From NCBI RefSeq assembly GCF_019203185.1, contig NZ_CP078093.1, forward strand, positions 124,001-188,000: 64,000 bases of DNA, given 5' to 3'. The notes below the pieces were generated by a model. That model did not search any database. It was not told where the DNA came from and saw only the letters and a program-made list of their open reading frames with translations. Shown in pieces: positions 42,204 through 52,491 of this stretch. Each line of letters starts with the position of its first letter. The stretch's first letter is position 1. The position numbers and the translations under genes are program-made. The stretch is from Crassaminicella indica (GTDB taxonomy: Bacteria > Bacillota > Clostridia > Peptostreptococcales > Thermotaleaceae).

Positions 42204-42224
42204 TTATTATATGTTAAAAGTTTT

Positions 42225-44600
42225 TTATATCCTTTTAGGAGCTATATTCCAAATTTCTTTTGCATATTCTTCAATAGTTCGATCACTACTAAATTTTCCT
42301 GCATTCGCTATATTCATCAAAGCTTTTTTCGCCCATCCTAATCTATCTCTATAAGCTTTATCAACTCTTTTATGTGCTTCTCTATAATCATCAAAATCTC
42401 TTAATAAAAAGTAATTATCTGGTCTATGCCAGCTTGCTCCCATAAGCAATGAATTATAAATTTCCTCAAACATACCCGTTCTACCATCATCAAAGGTTCC
42501 ATCTATCAACGTATCTACCACTCTTTTTAGTCCTGATACTTTTTCATAGTATTCTTTTGGATCATAAGTTTCCTTAATTTTTTCTATTTCTTCTACCCTC
42601 GCACCAAATATAAAATTATTCTCTTCTCCTGCTTCAGCAACGATTTCCACATTTGCTCCATCAAAGGTACCTAGTGTAGGTGTTCCATTAAGCATAAATT
42701 TCATATTTCCTGTCCCTGATGCTTCCTTTCCTGCTGTAGATATTTGCTCAGAAATATCAGCTGCAGGAAATAATTTTTCTGCATAAGATACTCTATAATT
42801 CTGTACAAATACAACCTTTATTTTATGGTTTATTTCAGAGTCATTGTTCACAAGCTTTGCTATTTCATTTATAAACTTTATAATCCCCTTTGCTCTAAAA
42901 TAACCTGGTGCTGCCTTAGCTCCAAAGATAAAAGTTCTAGGAACTATATCCATCTTTGGATTTTCTTTTAATCTATAATATAAATCTAATATATGAAAAG
43001 CATTCAATAATTGTCTCTTATATTCATGAAGTCTTTTGATTTGAATGTCAAATATTGAATCTGGATTTATAGCAATCCCTTCATATTTCTGAATATATTC
43101 TGCTAATGCTTCTTTCTTTTTCTGTTTTATCTCTAAAAGCCTTTTTAAAACCACTTCATCATCTAAATACTTTTCAAGCTCCTTTAGCATAGTTAGCTTT
43201 GTAACCCATTCATCTATACCAAGCAGTTCTGTAATCATTGATGATAGTTCTTTATTGCAAAGCTTTAACCATCTTCTTGGTGTAATACCATTCGTCTTAT
43301 TTTGAAATCTGTTTGGATAAAGCTCATAGAAGTCTTTTAATTCCTGATTTATTAATATTTCTGTGTGAAGCTTTGCAACCCCATTCGTCGTATGGCTTCC
43401 GTGTATTGCTAAATGAGCCATTTTTATCATTTCATCATCAATAATTCTCACACGATTTATTTTTTCATCTGTATATCCTTTTTCCTTTAGCTCTATCACA
43501 AATCTTCTATCAATTTCTTCAATGATTTCATAAATTCTTGGTAAAATTTCTTTATAAAACCCACTCCACCACTGCTCTAAAGCTTCTGCTAATATGGTGT
43601 GATTTGTATATGAAAAAGTATTTACTGTAATATTCCAAGCTTTTTCCCAGCTTAATCCTTCTTCATCTATTAATATTCTCATAAGCTCTGGAATAGCTAC
43701 AACAGGATGTGTATCATTTAATTGTATAGCATGATACTCATGAAATTTTTCAAAATCATTTTCAAATTTCTCTTTAAAGCTTCTAATCATATCTTTTAAT
43801 GATGCTGAAACAAAGAAATACTGCTGCTTTAATCTTAATATTTTCCCTTCATTTTTAGAATCATTAGGATAAAGGACTCTTGATATATCCTCTGCTCGAT
43901 TCTTTTCCTTTACAGCTTCATCGTATTCCTGATCATTAAACAAATCAAAATCAAAATCTTTTATAGGTTCAGCTTTCCATAGTCGAAGCTTATTGATATT
44001 TTTTGTACCATATCCTATAATTGGCGTATCATAAGGAACAGCTCTAACAGAACAATCAGCAAATTCAACTACTACTGCCTCATCATATCGTCTTAAAGAC
44101 CACGGGTCTCCATATTTTAACCAATTATCTCCTTCTTCAACTTGAAATCCATTAACAAACTTTTGTTTAAAAATTCCATGACTATATCTTATTCCGTAAC
44201 CAGTTACAGGTAAATTCATAGTTGCACAGGAGTCCATAAAGCATGCAGCCAGTCTTCCAAGTCCTCCATTTCCAAGTCCTGCATCTTCTTCTATTTCTTC
44301 AATTCGATTTATATCTATCTTCATTTCATTTAGGATTTCTTTTACATCTTCATAGACACCTAAATTTATTAAATTATTTCCCAATGCCCTTCCCATTAAA
44401 AATTCTGCTGACAAATAATATGCTTGCTTTCCATTTTCATATGCTTTTTCTGTCATACTCCAATCATCAACAATGAATTCCATGATAGCTTTTGAAACTG
44501 CATAATACTTTTCATAGTCCTTAGCTTGATCTAATAATTTTCCAAAATCTATTTTAAGAATTCTTTCTATGCTTTCTTTAAACTTTTTTCTATCAAACAT
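42225..44600 (-). CDS. glgP: Glycogen/maltodextrin phosphorylase
   Basis: 791-residue GT35 enzyme that splits alpha-1,4-glucans with phosphate to glucose-1-phosphate. Signature blocks include AYYLSAEFLMGRALGNNL, GNGGLGRLAACFMDS, and the pyridoxal-phosphate site EASGTGNMKFMLNGTPTLG. Length matches bacterial phosphorylases. ATG 44600 follows AGGAAGGTAGGG... at usual distance. Last gene of the operon, 8 bp after malQ; it would use linear dextrins produced by MalQ. Confidence 0.97.
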   Translation of the reverse strand: MFDRKKFKESIERILKIDFGKLLDQAKDYEKYYAVSKAIMEFIVDDWSMTEKAYENGKQAYYLSAEFLMGRALGNNLINLGVYEDVKEILNEMKIDINRIEEIEEDAGLGNGGLGRLAACFMDSCATMNLPVTGYGIRYSHGIFKQKFVNGFQVEEGDNWLKYGDPWSLRRYDEAVVVEFADCSVRAVPYDTPIIGYGTKNINKLRLWKAEPIKDFDFDLFNDQEYDEAVKEKNRAEDISRVLYPNDSKNEGKILRLKQQYFFVSASLKDMIRSFKEKFENDFEKFHEYHAIQLNDTHPVVAIPELMRILIDEEGLSWEKAWNITVNTFSYTNHTILAEALEQWWSGFYKEILPRIYEIIEEIDRRFVIELKEKGYTDEKINRVRIIDDEMIKMAHLAIHGSHTTNGVAKLHTEILINQELKDFYELYPNRFQNKTNGITPRRWLKLCNKELSSMITELLGIDEWVTKLTMLKELEKYLDDEVVLKRLLEIKQKKKEALAEYIQKYEGIAINPDSIFDIQIKRLHEYKRQLLNAFHILDLYYRLKENPKMDIVPRTFIFGAKAAPGYFRAKGIIKFINEIAKLVNNDSEINHKIKVVFVQNYRVSYAEKLFPAADISEQISTAGKEASGTGNMKFMLNGTPTLGTFDGANVEIVAEAGEENNFIFGARVEEIEKIKETYDPKEYYEKVSGLKRVVDTLIDGTFDDGRTGMFEEIYNSLLMGASWHRPDNYFLLRDFDDYREAHKRVDKAYRDRLGWAKKALMNIANAGKFSSDRTIEEYAKEIWNIAPKRI

Positions 44601-44608
44601 TTGTTTCC

Positions 44609-46087
44609 CTACCTTCCATATAGCTTTGTAATATCATAAATCTTTCTAGCCAGTTCATCTGTTAAAAGTTCTTTTTTCACTCGCCACTGCCAATTGCCAC
44701 CTATTGTTGATGGAATGTTCATTCTTGCTTCACTGCCTAAACCTAAAAAATCCTGCAGCTGTGCTACTGCCAAAATCCCTACAGAACTCCATGCCCCCCT
44801 TATAAATCCCCAGTTATAGCCTTCTTCTTCATTTAAATTTAAATATTTAATTGCAAAATCCACATCACTTTTTTTCGTATTTTCAAACCAACCACAAACT
44901 GTATCATTATCATGAGTTCCCGTATATACTACACAATTTTTATCATAATTATGAGGCAAATAGTCACTCTCTTCCCTCGTATCAAATGCAAATTGCAGCA
45001 CCTTCATACCAGGATATCCAGTTGCTTCTCTAAAATCTACCACATCTTTTGTTAAAAATCCTAAGTCTTCTGCAATAATATCAATATCTCCTAATGCTTC
45101 TTTAATTGCATTAAAAAGCTTAATTCCTGGCCCTTTTACCCATTTCCCATTCACAGCTGTTTTCTCTCCATAATCAACCTCCCAAAAAGATTCAAAGCCT
45201 CTAAAATGATCTATTCTTAAAACATCATATAATTTCATACTTCCTCTTATCCTATTAATCCACCACTTATAGCCTGTTTCTTCTAAATAATCCCACCTAT
45301 ATATTGGATTTCCCCATAGTTGTCCAATTTCAGAAAAAGCATCTGGAGGACATCCTGCAACCTTAATAGCTTTCTTTTCTTCATCTAATAAAAATATTTC
45401 ACTATTTGCCCATGTATCTGCGCTGTCCTCCGCTACATAAATAGGTATATCTCCTATAATATTTATCCCTTTTTTATTTGCATACTGCTTTAAGTCAATC
45501 CACTGTTTAAAAAATAAAAACTGCAAAAACACCCAATAATCTATTTCATCTTTTAATATTTCTTTATAATGCTCTAAAGCTTCTTCTTTTCTTAACTTAA
45601 TATCTTCATCCCACTCTTGCCACGGCTTTAAATTAAATTCAGCTTTTACAGCCATATATAATGCATAATCATCAATCCAATCTTTATTTTCCTCTCTGAA
45701 GTTTTTCACTTCTTCATTATATTTTTGTTTTCCATTTTCAAAAGCTTTTCTTAAAACAGGCATTTTTTCATTAAATATTTTCTCATAATCTACCTTTTCT
45801 CTATCGCTCCCAAAATCTAAATGACTATAATCCTCTTTTTTAATTAATCCATCCTCTTCTAAAAATTCAAGATCTATAAAATATGGATTCCCTGCAAAAG
45901 CTGAAAATGATTGATATGGAGAATCACCATATCCAGTAGAACCTAACGGTAATAACTGCCAATATTTTTGTCCAGCCTTCACTAAAAAATCTATAAATGC
46001 ATATGCCTCTTTTCCAAATGTCCCAATTCCATATGGACTAGGTAAAGATGTAATATGCATTAATATACCACTGCTTCTTGTAATCAT
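44609..46087 (-). CDS. malQ: 4-alpha-glucanotransferase (amylomaltase)
   Basis: 492-residue GH77 enzyme that transfers maltosyl and longer units between maltodextrins. Visible motifs are LPLGSTGYGDSPYQSFSAFA, DVLRIDHFRGFESFWEV (nucleophile Asp), AEDLGFLTKDV (acid/base Glu) and YTGTHDNDT. Start at MITRSSG is preferred over ATG 46093, because AAGGAG then lies 7 bp upstream rather than next to the codon. It sits 28 bp after the GH31 gene. Confidence 0.96.
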   Translation of the reverse strand: MITRSSGILMHITSLPSPYGIGTFGKEAYAFIDFLVKAGQKYWQLLPLGSTGYGDSPYQSFSAFAGNPYFIDLEFLEEDGLIKKEDYSHLDFGSDREKVDYEKIFNEKMPVLRKAFENGKQKYNEEVKNFREENKDWIDDYALYMAVKAEFNLKPWQEWDEDIKLRKEEALEHYKEILKDEIDYWVFLQFLFFKQWIDLKQYANKKGINIIGDIPIYVAEDSADTWANSEIFLLDEEKKAIKVAGCPPDAFSEIGQLWGNPIYRWDYLEETGYKWWINRIRGSMKLYDVLRIDHFRGFESFWEVDYGEKTAVNGKWVKGPGIKLFNAIKEALGDIDIIAEDLGFLTKDVVDFREATGYPGMKVLQFAFDTREESDYLPHNYDKNCVVYTGTHDNDTVCGWFENTKKSDVDFAIKYLNLNEEEGYNWGFIRGAWSSVGILAVAQLQDFLGLGSEARMNIPSTIGGNWQWRVKKELLTDELARKIYDITKLYGR

Positions 46088-46115
46088 ATTCATTCTCCTT
46101 CTGAATTATATTTCA

Positions 46116-48266
46116 TTATATATTTACTGTTTTCTTTACAATTTTTCCATTTATATCTACAATATCAAAATGCAATTTTTCAATCTGATCATTTCCTGTC
46201 GAATCAACATTTATATAATAATCCTCATGCTGCTTATAAATCTCAATAACTATTTGAGTGTATATTCCCCTTTTATAATCATAGCTTTTTCCATCATCAT
46301 CATAATAAATATATTTTGCTTTATCTGTAACAAAAGCAATCACATGCAATTCACCATTATCAATACTTTCAACATTTTTAGCAGACTTTCCTAAAACAAG
46401 CATCTTATTTTTTCTTATAAATATTGGTATCTCACTAAAATCAACCTCTAAATACCTATGACCTGCTTTTACTACTTGGTAGCTTCTATCATTATAATCC
46501 TCTACCTTCCATAAAAGCATATCCTCTGGAAGATAAACATATCGACCTTTAGCATTTTCTTCATAAACAGGACTAATCATTAAAGAATCTCCAACTAAAA
46601 GTTGATTCTCTACTCTTTTGGACATTTCATCATCATACTCGAAAGATAATGGCGAAAAATAAATATCCTTATTAATAATAGCCTTCATATATTCAGAATA
46701 AATATATGGAAGAAGTGCATATCTTAGTTTTATTGTATTTTTTATAATATTTTTACTCTCCTCATCAAATGAAAATGGCTCTTGATTCCTTGTTCCCATT
46801 GCTGAATGATTTCTAAAAAGCGGCGTAAACAAACTAAATTGACTCCATCTTATCACTAATTGTGCATTTGCATCTTCATTAAATCCACCTGTATCTGCAC
46901 CGCTATATAAAAATCCACATATATTCAAAGAAGGCATCATCTTTATGTTAAGAAGTATATGCTCCCACCAAGAATGATTGTCTCCAGTCCATACCCCTGA
47001 ATAACGGTGCATACCTATATATGATGCTCTTGAGAATAATAAAAATCTCTTATTAGGAGCAATTTTCTTAAAGCCTTCTGAAGCAGCCCTTGTCATGTTA
47101 TAACCATATAAATTATGCACCTTATAATGATTTACAATTTCTCCATCAATCGTATGATAAAAGCTTTTATAATCATCAATGTTATTAGATAGCTTAATAA
47201 AAGAATCCTTAAGAGAAAAAAACGTATATATATCTAAATTTTCATTTTCTAATTCCTTTGCATGTGCTATTGCTTTTTTTAAGCCTCGATCTGTATAAAA
47301 AATTGCTGGTTCATTCATATCATTCCAAAAGCCTTCTATACCGCAGTCTATTAAAAGCTTATACTTTAAACCAAACCAACGTCTTGCATTAGGATTTAAA
47401 AAGTCAGGAAAATGTACTCTTCCTGGCCACACCGCAGCCACAAAAGGCTTTTCATTTTCATCTAAACAAAAGTAATTATTTTTTACACCCTCTTCATACA
47501 CATCATAATCTTTTTCAATTTTCACACCTGCATCAATGATCGGAATTAATCTAAAACCTTTTTTCTTCATCTTTTTTACAAAATCCTTGAAATTTGGAAA
47601 TCTCTCTTCACTAATAGTAAAATCTTTGAAGTCTTCCATATAATCAATATCTAAATAAATAGCATCACATGGAATGTCATATTTCAAAAAGGAATCTGCT
47701 ATTTTTTCTACCTCTATAGCACTTTGATAACTCCATCTACACTGCTGATAGCCAAAAGCCCATTTTGGCGGTACATACCCATCTCCTATAATATTCAAAA
47801 AGTTTTTTACAATTTCTTTTAGGCTATTTCCCTTTATGATATAAATATCTAAATCATTATCACCTATAAAAATTTCTAAATAATCCTTATAGGTAAATCC
47901 AATATCAAAGATTACTTTACCAGGGTAATCAATAAAAACCCCGAATTTATCTACCCCATCTATGATCAAAAAATTATGTGCACCATATAAGGATTTTTTA
48001 TCAGAGGTATGAAGTGGGTCATCTGAACAAAATGATTCATAAATGCCTCCTCTTTTGTTCATTCCCCTTTGATTTTCTCCAAGTCCTAATACAATATCAT
48101 CATCACCCATCTTATAACTAAGCTTAATCGTTTTCCCTTCCTCTAATTGAAAGAACTCTATTCCTTTTTTCTTTATTTCAATACCTGCCTTTACAACTGC
48201 ATCTGTACAAATAGGATGTCCAAATCTATACTTTATTACCTTTTCATTTATTGCATATGTGATCAC
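46116..48266 (-). CDS. GH31 alpha-glucosidase
   Basis: 716-residue retaining glycosidase releasing glucose from oligosaccharide ends. The catalytic nucleophile Asp is in GFWNDMNEPAIF and the acid/base Asp in GVWTGDNHSWWEH; PPKWAFGYQQCRWSY and the DAIYLDIDYMEDFKDFT block are also standard GH31. No signal peptide, so it acts on imported sugars. GTG 48266 follows AAGGAGAGATAAC. It lies 16 bp after the second permease gene. Confidence 0.95.
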   Translation of the reverse strand: MITYAINEKVIKYRFGHPICTDAVVKAGIEIKKKGIEFFQLEEGKTIKLSYKMGDDDIVLGLGENQRGMNKRGGIYESFCSDDPLHTSDKKSLYGAHNFLIIDGVDKFGVFIDYPGKVIFDIGFTYKDYLEIFIGDNDLDIYIIKGNSLKEIVKNFLNIIGDGYVPPKWAFGYQQCRWSYQSAIEVEKIADSFLKYDIPCDAIYLDIDYMEDFKDFTISEERFPNFKDFVKKMKKKGFRLIPIIDAGVKIEKDYDVYEEGVKNNYFCLDENEKPFVAAVWPGRVHFPDFLNPNARRWFGLKYKLLIDCGIEGFWNDMNEPAIFYTDRGLKKAIAHAKELENENLDIYTFFSLKDSFIKLSNNIDDYKSFYHTIDGEIVNHYKVHNLYGYNMTRAASEGFKKIAPNKRFLLFSRASYIGMHRYSGVWTGDNHSWWEHILLNIKMMPSLNICGFLYSGADTGGFNEDANAQLVIRWSQFSLFTPLFRNHSAMGTRNQEPFSFDEESKNIIKNTIKLRYALLPYIYSEYMKAIINKDIYFSPLSFEYDDEMSKRVENQLLVGDSLMISPVYEENAKGRYVYLPEDMLLWKVEDYNDRSYQVVKAGHRYLEVDFSEIPIFIRKNKMLVLGKSAKNVESIDNGELHVIAFVTDKAKYIYYDDDGKSYDYKRGIYTQIVIEIYKQHEDYYINVDSTGNDQIEKLHFDIVDINGKIVKKTVNI

Positions 48267-48282
48267 GTTATCTCTCCTTATC

Positions 48283-49110
48283 CTATTTTATAGAACCCTG
48301 TGTAACCCCTTTAATGATGTGTTTTTGCGCTGCAAAATAGAATATAATGATAGGAATCATAGCAATTACAAGTCCTGCTAATGCTAAATGCCATTGTTTT
48401 GAATGCTGTCCGAAAAAGTAAAACATCTTTAGTGGAATCGTATGCCACTGAGGTTTATTTATTACCAATTGAGGAAGTAAAAAGTCATTCCATATCCACA
48501 TAGTATTTAATATACCTACAGTAACTGTTATAGGCTTTAGCAGAGGAAATATAATATACCAAAACACTTGAAATTTATTACATCCATCAATAACTGCTGC
48601 CTCTTCCAATTCCTTTGGAATATTCTTAATAAACCCGTGGTACAATATAATAGACAAACTAGATCCAAATCCAAGATACATAAATACAAGACCAACAGGA
48701 TTTAAAAGACCTAATTTCCCCATGATATTTATAAGCGGTAGCATTACTGATTGAAAAGGAATAAGCATTGCAGCCGCAAATAAAAAGAATAAAAATGAAC
48801 TGAATTTTGTTTTAGTTCTAACAAGCATCCAAGCTGCCATAGAAGCAAATATAACAATGATTATTGTGCTAGATACTGTAATAAATAATGAATTGAAAAA
48901 CGAATGGATAAAATCAAGCTCCTTAAAGGCTTCCACATAATTATTTAAACTAAAAAATTGACCAAATGGGAGGCTCATTACATTTAAAAAAATCCCTTTC
49001 TGAGTTTTAAAAGAATTGCTCAATATAATATAAAAGGGTGATAAAAACAAAACACCAAGTAAAATGCTAACAGCCATCACAAATGTTTTATTTCTTCTTT
49101 TACTTTTCAT
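48283..49110 (-). CDS. Carbohydrate ABC transporter permease, MalG type
   Basis: 275 residues, six membrane segments. The EAA-loop motif ELEEAAVIDGCNKFQVFWYIIFPLLKP, which docks to the ATPase, is present (shown by its key start and end). The C-terminus AAQKHIIKGVTQGSIK is typical of MalG-type permeases. Its ATG overlaps the TAA of the upstream permease gene (TAATG), so the two are translationally coupled. Confidence 0.94.
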   Translation of the reverse strand: MKSKRRNKTFVMAVSILLGVLFLSPFYIILSNSFKTQKGIFLNVMSLPFGQFFSLNNYVEAFKELDFIHSFFNSLFITVSSTIIIVIFASMAAWMLVRTKTKFSSFLFFLFAAAMLIPFQSVMLPLINIMGKLGLLNPVGLVFMYLGFGSSLSIILYHGFIKNIPKELEEAAVIDGCNKFQVFWYIIFPLLKPITVTVGILNTMWIWNDFLLPQLVINKPQWHTIPLKMFYFFGQHSKQWHLALAGLVIAMIPIIIFYFAAQKHIIKGVTQGSIK

Positions 49111-49973
49111 TACATTTCTACCTCCCTTTTCTTACTATAATAAATTTGTGTTAATGAAATAGCAGCTACCGTAATTAAAAATATAACCGCCTTTCCTTGT
49201 GCTAAACCAAATTCATTAAACTTAAAAGCCGTATTGTAAATATTCATAGCTAACATTTGTGTAGAATTGTATGGTCCTCCTCCTGTTAATGACAAATTTT
49301 GATCATATAGCTTAAAGGAATTGGATAAAGTTAAAAACAATCCAACTGTAAAAGCAGGTGCCACCAAAGGTATAGTTATATGAATAAGCCTTTCCCAAGC
49401 ATTTGCCCCATCTATTTCTGCCGCTTCAATTAAAGAGTCTGGTATACTTTCTAAAGATGCAATATAAATAACCATCATATACCCTGCCATTTGCCACGAC
49501 ATAAGTATTACAAGCCCCCAAAAGCCTGTAGTTGGATCAGCCAACCAGCCTTCCAAAAAACTTAATCCTAATATTCTTCCCAACGAATCAAAAGCCTTTG
49601 TAAAAATAAACTGCCATACAAATCCTAAAATCAATCCTCCAATTAGATTAGGCATAAAAAATGCACTTCTTAAAAAATTACTTATTTTTAGTCCTCTTGT
49701 TACAAGGAGTGCTAAGCCAAATCCCATTAAATTTATAGTAATAACAGATACAAAAGCAAATTTAGCAGTAAAGATAAAAGCACTTAAAAATTCCTTATCC
49801 TTAAATACATCTATATAATTTTTAAATCCAACCCAATTAGCAGTATTTCCTATGCCATTCCAATCTGTAAATGAATAATAAATTCCCATAAACATAGGTA
49901 AAATAACTACAACAATGAATGCAAACAAAATGGGTCCTACGAAAAAACTAAACCAAAATTTTGAATTCTTCAT
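49110..49973 (-). CDS. Carbohydrate ABC transporter permease, MalF/UgpA type
   Basis: 287 residues, six membrane segments. The EAA motif is IEAAEIDGANAWERLIHITIP; the block NLIGGLILGFVWQFIFTK and the C-terminal TQIYYSKKREVEM are typical of the short MalF/UgpA-type subunits. ATG 49973 follows AAAGGAGGACAAT. A stem-loop lies between this gene and the binding-protein gene. Confidence 0.94.
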   Translation of the reverse strand: MKNSKFWFSFFVGPILFAFIVVVILPMFMGIYYSFTDWNGIGNTANWVGFKNYIDVFKDKEFLSAFIFTAKFAFVSVITINLMGFGLALLVTRGLKISNFLRSAFFMPNLIGGLILGFVWQFIFTKAFDSLGRILGLSFLEGWLADPTTGFWGLVILMSWQMAGYMMVIYIASLESIPDSLIEAAEIDGANAWERLIHITIPLVAPAFTVGLFLTLSNSFKLYDQNLSLTGGGPYNSTQMLAMNIYNTAFKFNEFGLAQGKAVIFLITVAAISLTQIYYSKKREVEM

Positions 49974-49993
49974 ATTGTCCTCCTTTATAGCTT

Positions 49994-50030
49994 TATGGGG
50001 GTTATATACCTTTGGTATATATCCCCCATA
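49994..50030 (-). other. Intercistronic stem-loop after the maltodextrin binding-protein gene
   Basis: TATGGGGGATATATACC pairs with GGTATATAACCCCCATA (one mismatch) around a 3-nt loop. Its place after the binding-protein gene is like the malE-malF interval, where such loops raise binding-protein mRNA levels. Confidence 0.75.
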
Positions 50031-50039
50031 TAATATACC

Positions 50040-51365
50040 TTATCTCATTTTCTCCCACTGAGCCTTTGCATCAGAAATCAATTCTTCCCAAGTATATTCT
50101 CCAGCTAAATATTTTTGAATGTCATTTCCTAAAATTTCCATTCCCCATCCTGTTGGATATCCCATAAATACCCATGGTATAGTCTTTCCATCTTCTGCAT
50201 ATCTCTTAACAGCTTTTCCTAATGGATCTTTAGGTTCAAGATTATCAAATCCTTTTAGTGGAGGTATAAAATAGAATTTGTTCACAATATAATCTTTTCC
50301 TGTATCAGATGTGTATAACCAATTTAAGAAATCCTTAGCAGCAGCCTTTACTTCATCTTTACTATCTTTATTTACTGCCCAATGCATTGGTACACCAACT
50401 GGAATTGAATCTTCCTTAGCTCCTTCAATTGGCATTGGGAGAATATCTAGATTGTTTGCAACCTTTTCATCTACCCCTTTGATTTTTCCATATACCCAGT
50501 TTCCTTGCTGAATTATTGCAACACGCTCTATAGCTAAGCCTTCTTCAGCTTGTCTTGTATAATCAACAGCATTTAACTTTTGTTTTTGATCTTTATTAGA
50601 TGAATAATTTGCTTGTAAATCAATTAATTTTTTTAATCCATCTCCATATTTGAAAGAAACCTTCTCTGCATTAAATGCTTCGATAGAATTACTAAACTCT
50701 TGACCTAAAGCAGCATTTGAAGTATGAAGACCTGTTACCCAAGTTTCTTTTGCAGGATATTCAAATACCGCTTCTAAAAGAGGATATTTTTCCTTTAATG
50801 CACCACTCTTAATCTTCTCATCTAAAGCTTTTACAGCTTCTTCTAAGCTTTTGTAATCTACAATTTTAGCAGGATCAATTCCAGCTGCTTCAAAAATACC
50901 TTTATTATATACAAATCCATATCCTTCAATATTGAAAGGTAATGCAAATACTTTTCCATCTACAGTAGCTCCTTCTAATATTCCAGGAAGAGCCAAATCT
51001 ACCCACGGTTGATCAGATAAATCTTCTAACTTATTCATCCAATCTTTTATATCTTGAGGACCACCTACATTAAAAATGTCTGGCTCGCTTCCAGATTGGA
51101 ATTTTGCTTTTAATGCTGCACCATAATCATCTCCACCACCAACTGTTTGAATATTAATCTTTACATTTGGATGCTCTTTTTCATAAGCAAGTACAGCTTC
51201 TTCTAATTCTTTGGCAATTTCAACCTTGAACTGGAAAACGTTAACCTCTACCTTATCTTTTTCTTCACTGACTTCCTTTTTCTCTTGTGATCCACATCCA
51301 GCAAACAACATCATACTCATAAACACAGTCATAATTAAAGCTAATATTTTTTTAGATTTGAACAT
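50040..51365 (-). CDS. Maltodextrin-type ABC substrate-binding lipoprotein
   Basis: 441-residue family 1 extracellular binding protein. Signal MFKSKKILALIMTVFMSMML ends in lipobox LFAGC (Cys24). The sugar-binding protein features KFQSGSEPDIFNVGGPQDI and ALPFNIEGYGFVYNKGIFEAAG are clear. ATG 51365 follows AAAGGGGGAGATAATT. It delivers alpha-glucosides to the two permeases downstream; the flanking GH31, malQ and glgP argue for maltodextrin. Confidence 0.93.
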   Translation of the reverse strand: MFKSKKILALIMTVFMSMMLFAGCGSQEKKEVSEEKDKVEVNVFQFKVEIAKELEEAVLAYEKEHPNVKINIQTVGGGDDYGAALKAKFQSGSEPDIFNVGGPQDIKDWMNKLEDLSDQPWVDLALPGILEGATVDGKVFALPFNIEGYGFVYNKGIFEAAGIDPAKIVDYKSLEEAVKALDEKIKSGALKEKYPLLEAVFEYPAKETWVTGLHTSNAALGQEFSNSIEAFNAEKVSFKYGDGLKKLIDLQANYSSNKDQKQKLNAVDYTRQAEEGLAIERVAIIQQGNWVYGKIKGVDEKVANNLDILPMPIEGAKEDSIPVGVPMHWAVNKDSKDEVKAAAKDFLNWLYTSDTGKDYIVNKFYFIPPLKGFDNLEPKDPLGKAVKRYAEDGKTIPWVFMGYPTGWGMEILGNDIQKYLAGEYTWEELISDAKAQWEKMR

Positions 51366-51380
51366 AATTATCTCCCCCTT

Positions 51381-52481
51381 TTACAAGCTTATATTTTTTT
51401 CACTATCATAATCAAATATATGACAGCTCTCCATATTGATAATAAACTTTTGCTCAGTACCAACCTTTAAGTCCCTGGCATCTAAAGAATCTATTCTAGC
51501 CGTCATTTGTAAATTTCCAATACTAAAATATATGAAGGTTTCATTTCCCATATGCTCTAGTACATCAATTTTACCCTTGATAGCTTCTTTAGATTCATGG
51601 TTTCTAATGCCTATATACTCTGGTCTAATACCAAACCATACTTTTTTGCCAATATGGCTCTTTACTTTTTTACATTTACTCAATGGTAAATCTAATGCCA
51701 TCCCCCCTATTTTTACAGCAATATTGTTATTCTTTTCAATTAACTCTCCCTCTACAAGATTCATAGCTGGAGAACCTATAAAACCTGCCACAAACTTATT
51801 AGCTGGATAATGATACAGATTTAGTGGCGTATCAACCTGCATGATTTTTCCTAAATTCATTACACATATCCTATCTCCCATTGTCATTGCTTCTACTTGG
51901 TCATGTGTTACATAAATCATAGTTGTTTTTAGCTTTTTATGAAGCTGTGATAGCTGAACCCTCATATGAACCCTTAGCTTTGCATCTAAATTAGATAAAG
52001 GCTCATCAAACAAGAAAACCTCTGGATCTCTTACAATAGCTCTTCCTACAGCAACCCTTTGCCTTTGCCCTCCTGATAACTGCTTAGGTTTTCTATCCAA
52101 TAAATTTTCTATATCTAAAATTTTTGCTGCTTCTCTTACCTTTTTCTCAATAATACTTTTTGGAGTTTTCCTCATTTTTAATGAAAAAGCCATATTATCA
52201 TAAACTGTCATATGAGGGTATAATGCATAGTTTTGAAAAACCATAGCTATTCCTCTATCCTTAGGTGCAATATTATTTACAATGCTTTCTCCTATAAAAA
52301 TAGTTCCTCCACTTATTTCTTCAAGACCTGCAATCATTCTCAACGTAGTTGATTTAGCACATCCCGATGGACCAACAAAAACCATAAATTCTCCATCCTT
52401 TATTTCTAAGTCAATTCCATGAACAGCCTTAAAACCATTTGGATAAATTTTTTCGACTCCTTTTAAAACTACTTTAGACAT
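51381..52481 (-). CDS. MsmX/UgpC-type sugar ABC transporter ATPase
   Basis: 366-residue ATPase with the C-terminal MOI/TOBE region of carbohydrate importers. Signature QLSGGQRQRVAVGRAIVR, Walker B EVFLFDEPLSNLDAKLR and switch IYVTHDQ are canonical. Walker A reads GPSGCAKST, with Ala where Gly is usual; this variant keeps Lys and Ser and is probably functional. ATG 52481 follows TAGGAGGAGGACA. It lies between the LacI regulator and the binding-protein gene, so it serves this importer. Confidence 0.95.
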   Translation of the reverse strand: MSKVVLKGVEKIYPNGFKAVHGIDLEIKDGEFMVFVGPSGCAKSTTLRMIAGLEEISGGTIFIGESIVNNIAPKDRGIAMVFQNYALYPHMTVYDNMAFSLKMRKTPKSIIEKKVREAAKILDIENLLDRKPKQLSGGQRQRVAVGRAIVRDPEVFLFDEPLSNLDAKLRVHMRVQLSQLHKKLKTTMIYVTHDQVEAMTMGDRICVMNLGKIMQVDTPLNLYHYPANKFVAGFIGSPAMNLVEGELIEKNNNIAVKIGGMALDLPLSKCKKVKSHIGKKVWFGIRPEYIGIRNHESKEAIKGKIDVLEHMGNETFIYFSIGNLQMTARIDSLDARDLKVGTEQKFIINMESCHIFDYDSEKNISL

Positions 52482-52491
52482 TGTCCTCCTC

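Noticed and set aside
51381-52481. Inactive ATPase because Walker A has Ala in place of Gly
   Set aside because: The catalytic Lys and Ser, Walker B, signature and switch His are intact, so loss of function is not supported.
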